DNA of 64,000 nt from Streptomyces griseomycini (lineage in GTDB: Bacteria; Actinomycetota; Actinomycetes; Streptomycetales; Streptomycetaceae): contig NZ_JACHJI010000001.1 in the NCBI RefSeq assembly GCF_014203535.1, forward strand, positions 372,001-436,000, in the 5' to 3' direction. The position numbers were made by a program, and so were the translations under genes. Positions 36,003 to 44,719 of the stretch are shown here, piece after piece (position 1 is the first letter of the stretch; every line of letters starts with the position of its first letter). The notes beneath the pieces were generated by a model. The model ran no database searches. It was not told the origin of the DNA and was given only the letters and a program-made list of their open reading frames with translations.

Positions 36003-37238
36003 ATGAGGACGACGGCCGCACGAGGGTCCCTCACGGGGCTGCTGCTCCTGTGGGGGCTGACGCGGGCCGCCCTGCTGCTGTGCGTCCTGAAGGTGATCGT
36101 CTTTCCCGGTCCGGACGTCACCAGCGACGTGTCGGTGATCTACCGGGGCTGGTACGAGGTCCTGCTCACCGGAACGTTTCCGCTGGACGACGTCACCTGG
36201 CAGTACCCGCCCGCCGCGGCCCTGGCGGTCCTCTCCCCCGGCCTGCTGCCCTTCCTGGAGTACGCCACCGCGTTCTTCGTCCTGGCCCTCCTCGCCGACC
36301 TGGCCGTCCTGGCCCTCCTGGTGCACGCGGGCCGGCGGCCCGGCCGGTCGCCGCGCGGCGCCTGGGTGTGGGTGGCGGGGCTGCCGCTGCTCGGGCCGAC
36401 GGTGTACGCCCGCTACGACGTGATGGTGACCGCGGTGGCGGTGGCCGCGCTGCTGGCCGGCGTCCGGCACCCCCGGCTGATGGGGGCGCTCGCGGGGTTC
36501 GGGGCGCTGCTGAAGGTGTGGCCGGCGATGCTGCTCCTCGGGGTCCGCCGGCGTGCCGCCTGGGCCTCGGCCGCCGCGACCGGCGCCGGCGTGGCCGCCC
36601 TGTTCGCGGTGACGGTGCCCGGCGCGTTCGCCTTCCTGACCTTCCAGCGCGACCGGGGCACGGAGGTCGAGTCGCTGGGCGCCCTCGTCTTCCACGTCGC
36701 CCGGCACCACGGCTGGGACGGCGAGGTGCTGCTCAACTACGGCTCGGTCGAGTTCCTCGGCCCGTACGTGACCTGGGTGAGCACCGGCGCGCTGTTCCTG
36801 ACCGGGGCGGCCTTCGCCTGGCTGGTGCTGTGGCGGCTGCTGGCCACCCGCTTCGAGGCGCACACCGCCGTCGACGCCGCGTTCACGGCGGTGCTGATGT
36901 TCACCGTCACCAGCCGGGTGATCAGCCCGCAGTACATGGTGTGGCTGGTCGGGCTCGCCGCGGTGTGCCTGTGCTTCCGGGAGAGCCGGATGCGGCTGCC
37001 GGTCGCCCTGGTGCTGGCCGCGTCCGTCGTGACCGTGCTGGAGTTCCCGGTCTGGTTCCACCACGTGGTGGCCAGCGACCCGCTCGGGATCGCCCTCCTG
37101 GCCGTCCGCAACGGCCTGCTGGTGGCCGCGGCCCTGCTCGCGGCCCGCGCCCTGTGGCGCGCGACCGTCCCCGGCCGGCGCCCGCTCCCCACGGTCCCTC
37201 AGCCGGCCCGCGCCACCGAGGCCCCGGTCTCCTCCTGA
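36003..37238 (+). CDS. GT87-type polyprenyl-phosphate-mannose-dependent mannosyltransferase
   Basis: A 411-residue integral membrane protein with about ten helices. The first periplasmic loop contains an Asp-rich motif (PGPDVTSDVSVIYRGWYEVLLTGTFP), typical of GT-C enzymes of the GT87 / DUF2029 family, which extend phosphatidylinositol mannosides or other mannans from polyprenyl-phosphate-mannose. It diverges from the PimB'-type gene with a 122-base gap, which supports a linked lipid pathway. Its 3' end overlaps the MATE gene by 40 bases. Confidence 0.8.
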   Translation: MRTTAARGSLTGLLLLWGLTRAALLLCVLKVIVFPGPDVTSDVSVIYRGWYEVLLTGTFPLDDVTWQYPPAAALAVLSPGLLPFLEYATAFFVLALLADLAVLALLVHAGRRPGRSPRGAWVWVAGLPLLGPTVYARYDVMVTAVAVAALLAGVRHPRLMGALAGFGALLKVWPAMLLLGVRRRAAWASAAATGAGVAALFAVTVPGAFAFLTFQRDRGTEVESLGALVFHVARHHGWDGEVLLNYGSVEFLGPYVTWVSTGALFLTGAAFAWLVLWRLLATRFEAHTAVDAAFTAVLMFTVTSRVISPQYMVWLVGLAAVCLCFRESRMRLPVALVLAASVVTVLEFPVWFHHVVASDPLGIALLAVRNGLLVAAALLAARALWRATVPGRRPLPTVPQPARATEAPVSS

Positions 37239-38527
37239 TCCCGGGCCCTGCGGAGCGGCACCGGCAGCACCGCGCACTGCACCGCCATGGCGAGCGCCAG
37301 GGCGAGGGCCACGCCGGGCAGGCCGAGCCCGGTCAGCGCGTACGCGAGCGGCAGCTGGACCGCCGTGCCGAGCACGGTCACGCGCAGCACCGCCGAGGCG
37401 CCGCCGCTGCCCTCGAAGACGCCGCCGAGCGCGATGAAGCAGGCCATCAGCAGCAGGTGGGGGCCGATGCAGCGGAGGAACACCGCTCCCTCCCGGGCGA
37501 CGTCGGGTCCGGCGCCGAAGGCGGCCATGATCCAGGGTGCGGTGGCGCCCAGCAGGACCGCGGCCACGGCGGCCGCCGTCCCGGAGACCAGCACGGCCTG
37601 CCGTCCGATCGCCCGCCGCTCGTCCCGGCCGGCTCCCCGCTCGTGGGCCGTGTGGATCGCGGCGGCCTGGCGCACGGCGTAGCAGGCCATGGTGGCGACG
37701 TACAGGACCTTGTACGCGATCGCGTACGCGGCCACCGCCGTCACCCCGAGCCGCGCCACGATCGCGACCAGCGCCAGGGCGCCGGTCTGCCGCACGGTGA
37801 AGTCGGCGGACACGGGCAGCCCGGTGGCCAGGGTCCGGCGCAGTGAGACGGTGACGGGTTCGCCGGGGTCCGCCCCGCGCGCCGCGCGCAGCAGCCCGTC
37901 GCGCCGCAGCGCGACCAGTCCGGCGCCCAGGGCCACCAGCCGGCACAGCATCGTCGAGACGGCGGCGCCCAGGACCCCGTACCGGTGGATCAGCAGCGGG
38001 TCGCACACCAGGATCAGCCCGTTGGCCAGCAGCGCGAGCCGCATCGGGGTGCGGGTGTCGCCGGCGCCCTTGAGGATGCCGTCGACGAGGGTCTGGGCGA
38101 AGAAGACGGCCGTGCCCGGCAGGGAGACGGCGAAGTAGGCCACGGCGAGCCGTGGTGCGGCGCCCCCGCCCTCCGCCCCGCCCAGCACCAGCCGGGCCAG
38201 CGGCTCGCGCGCCGCCAGACCGCCGACGACGACCACCGGCGTCACGACCGCGCACAGCGCCCAGCCGCCGCGCACCGCCGCCCGCACCGCGCCCGGGTCC
38301 CGCGCGCCCCTGGCGTGCGCGACCAGCACGGTCGTGCCGGAGCCGAAGACCAGGGCGACGCCGAGCAGCACGTTCTCGGTGCTGGTCGCCACCGCCACGG
38401 CGGCCACGGCGGGACCGCCCAGCCGGGAGACCCAGACGGTGTTGATGATCCCGGCGGCGACCGGGGCCAGCAGCGAGAAGTAGACGGGGTGGGCGAGCGA
38501 CACGAGCTGCCTGCGGTGGGCGTTCAC
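37199..38527 (-). CDS. MATE-family efflux transporter
   Basis: A 442-residue protein with about 12 membrane helices in two six-helix halves, the multidrug and toxin extrusion fold (Na+- or H+-driven). The start LVSLAHPVYFSLLAPVAAGIINTVWVSRLGG is typical. GGGAG precedes the GTG 38525-38527 by five bases. It diverges from a PadR-type gene across a block of direct repeats, so substrate-controlled expression is likely. The substrate is unknown. Confidence 0.9.
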   Translation of the reverse strand: MNAHRRQLVSLAHPVYFSLLAPVAAGIINTVWVSRLGGPAVAAVAVATSTENVLLGVALVFGSGTTVLVAHARGARDPGAVRAAVRGGWALCAVVTPVVVVGGLAAREPLARLVLGGAEGGGAAPRLAVAYFAVSLPGTAVFFAQTLVDGILKGAGDTRTPMRLALLANGLILVCDPLLIHRYGVLGAAVSTMLCRLVALGAGLVALRRDGLLRAARGADPGEPVTVSLRRTLATGLPVSADFTVRQTGALALVAIVARLGVTAVAAYAIAYKVLYVATMACYAVRQAAAIHTAHERGAGRDERRAIGRQAVLVSGTAAAVAAVLLGATAPWIMAAFGAGPDVAREGAVFLRCIGPHLLLMACFIALGGVFEGSGGASAVLRVTVLGTAVQLPLAYALTGLGLPGVALALALAMAVQCAVLPVPLRRARDQEETGASVARAG

Positions 38528-38553
38528 TTCGGCTCCCTCTTCAAGTATCCCGG

Positions 38554-38583
38554 TCCGAGGTATATCGATCCGAGGTATCTCGG
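38554..38583. promoter_or_regulatory. Tandem repeats between the MATE and PadR genes
   Basis: TCCGAGGTATATCGA (38554-38568) and TCCGAGGTATCTCGG (38569-38583) are directly adjacent and match at 13 of 15 positions. The second copy contains a palindrome, CCGAG-GTAT-CTCGG. A partial third unit, GAGGTAGC, follows at 38587. The block lies in the promoter region of both genes and is the probable PadR operator. Confidence 0.65.
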
Positions 38584-38632
38584 AAAGAGGTAGCATGGCC
38601 CGCACACCCCCCGCAAGGAGGAACCCGTCCGC

Positions 38633-39163
38633 ATGCTGGAGCTGTCGATCCTGGGCTTCCTGGCCGAAGAGCCGCTGCACGGCTACGAGTTGAAGGAGCG
38701 CATCAAGGCGCTGAGCGGCCACGTCCGCCCGGTCAGCGACGGGGCCCTGTACCCCGCGATCACCCGGCTCGTCGCGGCGGGCCTGCTCGAGCAGCACACG
38801 GGACCGGGCGCGAGCGCCGCCCCGCGCCGCGTCCTCTCCCTCACCGACGCCGGCCGCGCGAGCCTGCTGGAGCGGCTGCGCCGGCCGAAGCAGGTGGAGA
38901 TCACCGACCAGGTGCGCTTCAACACCGTGCTGGCGTTCCTGCGCCACCTGCCCGACCGCCGGGAACAGGCCGCGGTGCTGCGGCGCCGGCTCGAGTTCCT
39001 CGAGACACCGGCGAGCCTCTTCTACCGGGACGGCGATCCCGTGCGCGCGGAGGAGGCCGACGACCTGTTCCGGCGAGGGGTGCTGCGGGTCGCCCGGGCC
39101 ACGGGCGAGGCGGAGCGCGCGTGGCTGCGGGAGGCCGTCGCGGAGCTGGAACAGCCGGGCTGA
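38633..39163 (+). CDS. PadR-family transcriptional regulator
   Basis: A 176-residue PadR regulator. The N-terminal winged helix (residues 1-80, LSILGFLAEEPLHGYELKERI and ALYPAITRLVAAGLLEQH) is canonical; the C-terminal half is a helical dimerisation domain. AAGGAGG lies upstream of the ATG. Divergent from a MATE exporter, it probably represses that gene and itself and is released by a transported compound. Confidence 0.9.
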   Translation: MLELSILGFLAEEPLHGYELKERIKALSGHVRPVSDGALYPAITRLVAAGLLEQHTGPGASAAPRRVLSLTDAGRASLLERLRRPKQVEITDQVRFNTVLAFLRHLPDRREQAAVLRRRLEFLETPASLFYRDGDPVRAEEADDLFRRGVLRVARATGEAERAWLREAVAELEQPG

Positions 39164-39197
39164 GCGCTCACCCAGCGGCGGGGGGGCCGGAGCCGGG

Positions 39198-40388
39198 TCA
39201 GCCGAGCCGGTCCCGTACGTGGTCCCGCCACCGCGCGGTGAACTCCTCCGGGGTGGTGTCCAGCACCCGGGCCATCGCGTCCTCGACCGCCCCCTCCCGC
39301 TGCCGGTGCGCGCCCACGGCCCGGTAGAACGCGCCCAGGCGTTCCTCGCCCCAGCGGTCGGCGATGAGCCGGCAGGCCGTCCAGCCGCTCTCGTAGGCCC
39401 GGGCCAGCCGGTCGGCGTCACCGGAGAAGCCGAAGTCCGCGTCGTCCGGCAGCGCCGCGGGCACCTCCCCCCGGCGCACCGCGTGGGCGAGTTCCGGCGC
39501 GATCTCGGCCGGGGCGCGCCCCCCGCCGCGGTAGCCGACCCAGTCGGCGAAGCCCTCGGACAGCCACAGCGGGGTCGCGGCGGAGGTGTGGGCGCGGGTG
39601 GCGACATGGGTGGTCTCGTGGGTGAGCACGACCTGCCGGCCCGGGGCGCCCAGCAGTCCGAAGGCGTCCGGGTTGACGATGATCCGGTCCGCGGGCGCCC
39701 GTTCCCCCGTACCGGTCTCGCCGGTGGTGACCGCCGCGATCCCCCGGTAGGAGGAGGCGGGCGAACCCAGCAGCCCCGCCATGCCCTCCAGGGACTCCGG
39801 CACCAGCACGACGACGCGGCGGGTCCAGTCCGGCCCCCACGCGTCCGACACCGCGGGCACCGCGCGGTCGGCCAGCCCGGCGTAGTCGCGCAGCTCCGCC
39901 TCGGACTGCCCGACGCCGAGCACCAGGGCCCGTTCGCCCCGGACCGCCCGGACCGGGCCCTGGTCCCACAGCTGCTGGCCGGACTTCCGCGCGGGCCGGT
40001 CGGAGTCGACGGTCCAGCGGCCGTCCGCGTCCCGGCTCAGGCGCAGGGTGCGGGCGGTGGTGACCGGCGACCGGTCGTGGCCCTCGACGCGGTAGCTCAG
40101 GTCGGCGGAGGCGGTGGCGGTGTCGCCGGTGCGGTCGAGGGCGGTCACGCGGTAGGACCAGTCCGCCAGCGGTACGGCGCGCAGGTTGTCGAAACCGGCC
40201 CGGGTGCCGGTGCGGGCGTAGCCGGCGGCGTCGCGGTCGAGGACCGCCCCGGCCCGCCGGTCGAGGAGCGACTGCACCTCGGCGCGGACGCCGTCGGCGA
40301 CCGGCCCCCCGCCGCACGCGACCAGGGAGACGAGCAGCAGACACAGCGCCACCACCGGCGCCCCCGGAACCCGCCTTCGACCAGCCAT
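39198..40388 (-). CDS. Secreted lipoprotein with gluzincin-type zinc-protease motif
   Basis: A 396-residue exported protein. The signal peptide ends in LLVSLVAC, with lipobox Cys25. Residues 257-261 are HETTH and Glu278 in LSEGFADW is in place as third zinc ligand, the gluzincin arrangement of M1-like and M61-like peptidases. A helical domain of about 110 residues precedes the catalytic region. Substrate unknown; it lies next to two NlpC/P60 wall hydrolases on the same strand. Confidence 0.8.
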   Translation of the reverse strand: MAGRRRVPGAPVVALCLLLVSLVACGGGPVADGVRAEVQSLLDRRAGAVLDRDAAGYARTGTRAGFDNLRAVPLADWSYRVTALDRTGDTATASADLSYRVEGHDRSPVTTARTLRLSRDADGRWTVDSDRPARKSGQQLWDQGPVRAVRGERALVLGVGQSEAELRDYAGLADRAVPAVSDAWGPDWTRRVVVLVPESLEGMAGLLGSPASSYRGIAAVTTGETGTGERAPADRIIVNPDAFGLLGAPGRQVVLTHETTHVATRAHTSAATPLWLSEGFADWVGYRGGGRAPAEIAPELAHAVRRGEVPAALPDDADFGFSGDADRLARAYESGWTACRLIADRWGEERLGAFYRAVGAHRQREGAVEDAMARVLDTTPEEFTARWRDHVRDRLG

Positions 40389-40421
40389 CCTTCCGAGGGT
40401 ACGGGCGCCGGGCCGCTTCGG

Positions 40422-41435
40422 TCAGACCCTGGTGACCGAGGAGACCGGCATCATCCCGACCGGGTCGTGGCGCACGGGGGCGCCGGGGTAGGGCGCGTGG
40501 ATCACCCGGCCGTCGCCCACGTACATCCCGACGTGGCTGGCGTCGGACCGGTAGAGCACCAGGTCGCCGGGGCGCGCCTCGGAGAGCGGGACCCGCCGGC
40601 CGGCGTACCGCTGGGCCTGCGAGGTGCGCGGCAGGGACACCCCGGCCTGCGCGTAAGCCCACTGCGTCAGGCCCGAACAGTCGAAGGAGCCGGGCCCGTT
40701 GGCGCCCCAGGCGTAGGGCCTGCCGAGGGCGGAGCGGGCGGCGGCCACGGCGGCGGCCGCGCGGGCCGAGGCCGGTGCGGCCGCCGGGCCGGTCAGGTCC
40801 GCGCGGCCGGAGCGGGCGGCGCGGTCGTAGGCGGCGCGTTCGCCGGCCGGGAGGGAGTCGAGCAGCCGGCGGGCCTCGGCGAGCTTGTCCTCGACGGTCT
40901 TCTTGTGGGCCGCGACGGCCCTGCGGCTCCTCTCCAGCGCGCCCAGCGTGCGGGCCGCCTCCGCGCGGTCCTGGGCGAGGGAGCGCAGGGCGCCCCGGAG
41001 TCTCCTCAGCTCACCGGCCTGGCGGACGGTGATCCGGTCGAGGACGGAGGCCTTCTCGAGGTACTCCTCCGGGTCGTCGGAGAGCAGCAGGACGAGGGAG
41101 GGGTCGAGGCCGCCGGAGCGGTACTGGGCGCCGGCGAGCGAACCGAGCGACTCCCGCAGGGTGTTGACCCGCTCCTGCTGCCGGGCGATCCCGTCCTGTG
41201 CGGTGCGGACCTGCCGGCGCAGGCCGTCGGCGCGCTCGTCGGCCGCGTTGTACGCCTCGGTGGCCTTCTCGGCCTCCGTGTAGAGGCGGTCCACCTCGGA
41301 CCGGGTGTCGTCGTACGGCGTGGCCGCGGCCGGGACCGCGCCCAGGGCGGCGGCCGTGACGGACAGCAGACCGACGGCGGCCACGGCGCCCCGGTCGGGT
41401 CCGGAGGACGGTGCAAGACGGCGATGGGACCCCAC
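40422..41435 (-). CDS. NlpC/P60 peptidoglycan endopeptidase
   Basis: A 337-residue secreted protein. A signal peptide (to about residue 38) is followed by a long coiled coil (about 45-205) and an NlpC/P60 domain with Cys253 (FDCSGL), His301 (SHVGMYVG) and His313 (VIHAP). The coiled coil commonly blocks or positions the catalytic domain. These enzymes cut D-iGlu-mDAP bonds in peptidoglycan. It is a paralogue of the next gene. M. tuberculosis RipC (Rv2190c) has the same position. Confidence 0.92.
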   Translation of the reverse strand: MGSHRRLAPSSGPDRGAVAAVGLLSVTAAALGAVPAAATPYDDTRSEVDRLYTEAEKATEAYNAADERADGLRRQVRTAQDGIARQQERVNTLRESLGSLAGAQYRSGGLDPSLVLLLSDDPEEYLEKASVLDRITVRQAGELRRLRGALRSLAQDRAEAARTLGALERSRRAVAAHKKTVEDKLAEARRLLDSLPAGERAAYDRAARSGRADLTGPAAAPASARAAAAVAAARSALGRPYAWGANGPGSFDCSGLTQWAYAQAGVSLPRTSQAQRYAGRRVPLSEARPGDLVLYRSDASHVGMYVGDGRVIHAPYPGAPVRHDPVGMMPVSSVTRV

Positions 41436-41533
41436 GGGAAGCCGCGCTCCTTCCGCTGGCGGACGGGAAACGCGGCAGACAGTAGCGCCGGCGGCGGCGG
41501 GCGGACCAACGCCCGCGGCGGCCGCGCACGGCG

Positions 41534-41570
41534 ACGCCCCGCCTTTCGACGCAGGTCACAGGCGGGGCGT
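41534..41570. terminator. Putative terminator between the NlpC/P60 genes
   Basis: ACGCCCCGCC (41534-41543) pairs exactly with GGCGGGGCGT (41561-41570) around a 17-base loop. There is no T-run. Confidence 0.45.
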
Positions 41571-41586
41571 GGGGCCGGTCGGCACC

Positions 41587-41614
41587 GGTGCGATTCCCCC
41601 GTTCGGGGGCACCG
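41587..41614. terminator. Putative terminator downstream of the second NlpC/P60 gene
   Basis: CCCCC-GTTC-GGGGG is flanked by CGGTG and CACCG, giving a ten-bp stem with an internal loop. It lies 27 bases after the stop of the gene ending at 41641. Confidence 0.5.
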
Positions 41615-41640
41615 GGCCGGTCTCGCGGAGGGGCGGGAAG

Positions 41641-42681
41641 CTAGACGCGGACGCCGAACATGAACGGGCCGCCGATGGTGTTCATCGACTCGTAGCGCAC
41701 GACGGTGCCGGTGCGCGGGGCGTGGATGATCTGGCCGTTGCCCGCGTACAGGCCCACGTGGTGCAGGTCGTTGAAGAAGAAGACCAGGTCGCCGACCTTG
41801 AGCTGGCTCACCGAGTAGATCCTGGTGCCCGCACCGGTCTGTGCCTCGGAGGTGCGCGGGATGCCGACGCCGGCCTGCGCGTAGGCCCAGGAGGTCAGGC
41901 CGGAGCAGTCGAAGGAGGACGGGCCGGTGGCGCCGTAGACGTAGGGGGTGCCGAGCTTGCTCTGGGCGGCGGCGAAGGCGGCGGCGGCGCGGCCGGAGCC
42001 GGCCGGGACGTTCGCGGAGAGGGCCTCGCGCTCGCTGGTGCGGGTGGCGCGGTTCTGCTCCTCGGCGAGCTGGGCCTTCTCCTCGGCGGTCAGGCTGTTG
42101 AGCAGCTTCTGCGCGGCGGCCAGCTTGCCCTGGACTTCCTTCTTCTTCTTGCCCAGTTCGGTGCGGGTGGAGGCGAGGTCCTTGAGCTTCTCGGACGCCT
42201 CGGAGCGCTGCTGGGCGAGCTCGCGCTGCTTCTCCTGGATCTCCTTCAGCGCGTCGACCTGCTGGGTGCTCAACTGGTCGAGGGTGGACGCCTTGTCGAG
42301 GTAGTCGTCCGGGTCGGAGGAGAGGAAGAGCTGGACCGAGGGGTCGATGCCGCCGCTGCGGTACTGGGCGCTGGCCATCGAACCGAGGCCGTCGCGCAGC
42401 TCGTTGAGCTCCTGCTGGCCGCGGGCGACGTCGTCCTGGATGGTGGAGATCTCCTTCTGGAGCTTCTCCTGCTTCTCCTTGGCCCCGTTGTACTTCTCGG
42501 TGGCCTGCTCGGCCTGCTGGTAGAGCTTGTCGACCTTGGCCTTCACCTCGTCCTTGCTCGGCTTCTCGCTCGGAGCGGCGTTGGCCGCCTGCGAGCTCAG
42601 GGCGACGGCAGCTGCGGCAGCGGTGGTGAGCACGGTCACGCGTGCGCGGCTCGGCTGCTTGGGACGACGGTGGGACGCCAC
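41641..42681 (-). CDS. NlpC/P60 peptidoglycan endopeptidase
   Basis: A 346-residue secreted hydrolase, signal peptide to about residue 36, coiled coil at about 42-215, NlpC/P60 domain with Cys259 (FDCSGL), His308 (LHHVGLYAG) and His320 (IIHAP). The domain plan and the YRSGGIDPS motif show that it and the neighbouring gene arose by tandem duplication. It has its own promoter at 42733-42762. It starts with GTG, GGAG nine bases upstream. Confidence 0.93.
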   Translation of the reverse strand: MASHRRPKQPSRARVTVLTTAAAAAVALSSQAANAAPSEKPSKDEVKAKVDKLYQQAEQATEKYNGAKEKQEKLQKEISTIQDDVARGQQELNELRDGLGSMASAQYRSGGIDPSVQLFLSSDPDDYLDKASTLDQLSTQQVDALKEIQEKQRELAQQRSEASEKLKDLASTRTELGKKKKEVQGKLAAAQKLLNSLTAEEKAQLAEEQNRATRTSEREALSANVPAGSGRAAAAFAAAQSKLGTPYVYGATGPSSFDCSGLTSWAYAQAGVGIPRTSEAQTGAGTRIYSVSQLKVGDLVFFFNDLHHVGLYAGNGQIIHAPRTGTVVRYESMNTIGGPFMFGVRV

Positions 42682-42732
42682 GGAGACGAGCTCCTTCTCG
42701 AGAGTGATCGCGCGGGCGAGGGTTCGGAGCCG

Positions 42733-42762
42733 ACCCTAGTGATTCTCTTGTGATCAGTTCAA
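42733..42762 (-). promoter_or_regulatory. Promoter of the second NlpC/P60 gene
   Basis: On the minus strand TTGAAC (42757-42762), an 18-base spacer and TAGGGT (42733-42738) give a canonical promoter. The 5' leader would be about 45 bases. A TGACGG-TT-CCGTCA palindrome lies further upstream at 42847-42860. Confidence 0.65.
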
Positions 42763-42912
42763 ATCCCCAGTCACAAAATCTTCGTTACGGCGGGTTTATT
42801 CGCCCTCAACTCACCTGCAGTGATGCCCGGCTGACGCTACGTTGCGTGACGGTTCCGTCAATTCGGGCATAAATCCCGTACGTTGCAGGGGTGACGGAAG
42901 TCGGCCAAGGGG

Positions 42913-44256
42913 CTAGGAAAGCCTCTTGAGGAGCACCGCCGACGCGACCGGGCGGGCGCCCGCGCGGGCCACCCCGTCGGCCACCTCGCGGTCGGTGGAG
43001 GCGACGATGACGGGCCGGCCGGGCGGCTCGGCGCGCACCAGCTGGCGGATCAGCTCGTCGGCGGTGACGCCCGGCTTGGAGAACAGCACCCGCACCCCGC
43101 GTGGCGGCGCCAGCAGCACCGGCGCGGCCAGCTCGGCGCCGTCGAAGACGCACGTCACCTCGGCGCCGGTCTGGGCGGCGAGCTGGGCGAGCTGGCCGAG
43201 GAGCCTGAGCCGCTGCTTCTCCAGGGGCATCTGGGGATAGCCGGTCTTGGTGACGTTGTAGCCGTCGACGACGAGGTGCGCCTGCGGCAGCGCCAGCAGC
43301 TGGTCGAGGACGGCGGGGTCGTCCTCGGACAGCGCGCGGGCGGCGATGTCCTTCGGGGTCATGCGGCCGGGCTCGACGGCGTCCACGGTCTCGGCGGGCC
43401 GCACGGACACCGGGGGCAGCGCGAGCTCGCGCCGCAGCCCCTGGGCGGCGTCCAGCACGGTGTCCAGCAGCAGCCGCACCCGCATGTCCTCGACGCTGCG
43501 GCCCTCCCGGGCCGCCCGGCGCGCGGCCTCCAGCGCGGCCTCGGTCTCCCCCAGCCGCGCCTTGAGGCGCCGGCTCTCGCTCTCGGCGGCCGACACCTGG
43601 GCGTGGCCCTCGGCGCGGACCGCCTCCATCTCGCTCCGCAGCTTGCGCAGGGCGGCCTCGCCCCGCTTGACGTCGCTGAGCGCGGAGCGCAGCTTGCGGT
43701 GCAGCGAGTCGGCTTCCTTCTTCGCCGCTTCCAGCTCGGTGCGCAGCCGCTCGGTCTCGGACCTGGTGTGCTCGCGGGCCCGGGCGAGTTCCGCCCGCAG
43801 CCGCTCCAGCTCGGCCCGGTTCTCCTCGTCGGCGCGCTCGGCGTCGGCGCGCTGCGCCTCCTCGCCGGCCGCGGTCACCAGCTTGACCCAGCCCGCCGGG
43901 CGGAGCACGTAGGCCGCGGCCGCCACGTCGAGCGGGTCCGCGGCCGGGGGCGGGGAGCCGGAGTCGAGGGCGCCGGCCAGTTCCGGCTGGGCCTCTCTGA
44001 GCCGTTCCCCGATGCGCTGCCGGAACAGCGGATCGCTCTCCAGCGCCGCGGCCATGGCGTTGCCCGCGAACTTGGCGCGGCGGCTGGGGGTGAACCGGGC
44101 GTACTGCCGCAGCGGGGCGGGCAGCTCGGTGACCGTCAGCCCGCCGAAGCCGTCGGCGGCGATCTGGACGACCCGGCGGCGCACTCCGTCGGGCAGCGGA
44201 CGGTCGAGCACCTCGGCGGCGCCGTCCTCCGGCCCCCCGCCTGTGGTCTCCACCAT
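42913..44256 (-). CDS. NYN-domain (YacP-like) putative ribonuclease with coiled coil
   Basis: A 447-residue protein. An N-terminal helical domain (1-110) is followed by a long coiled coil (about 130-255, rich in Glu/Arg/Ala) and a C-terminal NYN/YacP nuclease domain from about 310. Acidic residues expected at a PIN-like active site appear in HLVVDGYNV, CVFDGAEL and STDREVADGV. NYN proteins cut structured RNA. No partner gene is adjacent and the target is unknown. Confidence 0.87.
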   Translation of the reverse strand: MVETTGGGPEDGAAEVLDRPLPDGVRRRVVQIAADGFGGLTVTELPAPLRQYARFTPSRRAKFAGNAMAAALESDPLFRQRIGERLREAQPELAGALDSGSPPPAADPLDVAAAAYVLRPAGWVKLVTAAGEEAQRADAERADEENRAELERLRAELARAREHTRSETERLRTELEAAKKEADSLHRKLRSALSDVKRGEAALRKLRSEMEAVRAEGHAQVSAAESESRRLKARLGETEAALEAARRAAREGRSVEDMRVRLLLDTVLDAAQGLRRELALPPVSVRPAETVDAVEPGRMTPKDIAARALSEDDPAVLDQLLALPQAHLVVDGYNVTKTGYPQMPLEKQRLRLLGQLAQLAAQTGAEVTCVFDGAELAAPVLLAPPRGVRVLFSKPGVTADELIRQLVRAEPPGRPVIVASTDREVADGVARAGARPVASAVLLKRLS

Positions 44257-44323
44257 CCGTCACACCCCAATGCCTGTGTGCGACCCCCTGTGCGGGGTCG
44301 CCGTCAGCGGGGCCCGCCCCCGT

Positions 44324-44563
44324 TCAGGAGCCGGCACCCGGCCTGTCCACGAGTTCCACCTGGTCCACGGCGTTGCACCAGCGGCACCGCACCGACTCGA
44401 TCGTCTCATCGAGCACCTCGCGCTCCTCGACCCTGGGTTCTCCGGCCAGATCGAGGTGGACGTACTCCACGACCCTCGACGAGCGGGTCACGTCGAACCG
44501 CGTGAGGTTGCCGCAGAGGGTGCAGCGCCACCGCGTCGAGTCGGTCGGCAGAGGAACCGTCAT
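44324..44563 (-). CDS. Small zinc-ribbon protein
   Basis: A 79-residue protein with two Cys pairs, CTLCGN near residue 14 and CRWC near residue 60, which can bind one zinc ion. The rest is polar and slightly acidic. No enzymatic motif is present. ATG at 44561-44563. It lies in the same direction as the NYN gene, 67 bases upstream of it, and may be co-transcribed with it. Unknown function. Confidence 0.72.
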   Translation of the reverse strand: MTVPLPTDSTRWRCTLCGNLTRFDVTRSSRVVEYVHLDLAGEPRVEEREVLDETIESVRCRWCNAVDQVELVDRPGAGS

Positions 44564-44719
44564 CGTGGCTGTTCGCCTTCCTTCCAGTGTCCGTGACGCA
44601 CCGGCTCCCCGGTACGTGTGGCTCGTAACCCTACGGCCTGGCGGGTCCCGGCCGCCCGCCCGTCCACGGCGGCGAGGCGGTCTGTGCGGTTGCGTCCGGT
44701 TACGTCATGCTCTGTGTTC

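Noticed and set aside
42682..42912. c-di-AMP (ydaO) riboswitch before the NlpC/P60 gene
   Set aside because: Some streptomycete wall-hydrolase genes have one, but I could not find the conserved core here, and the mapped promoter leaves a leader of only about 45 bases.
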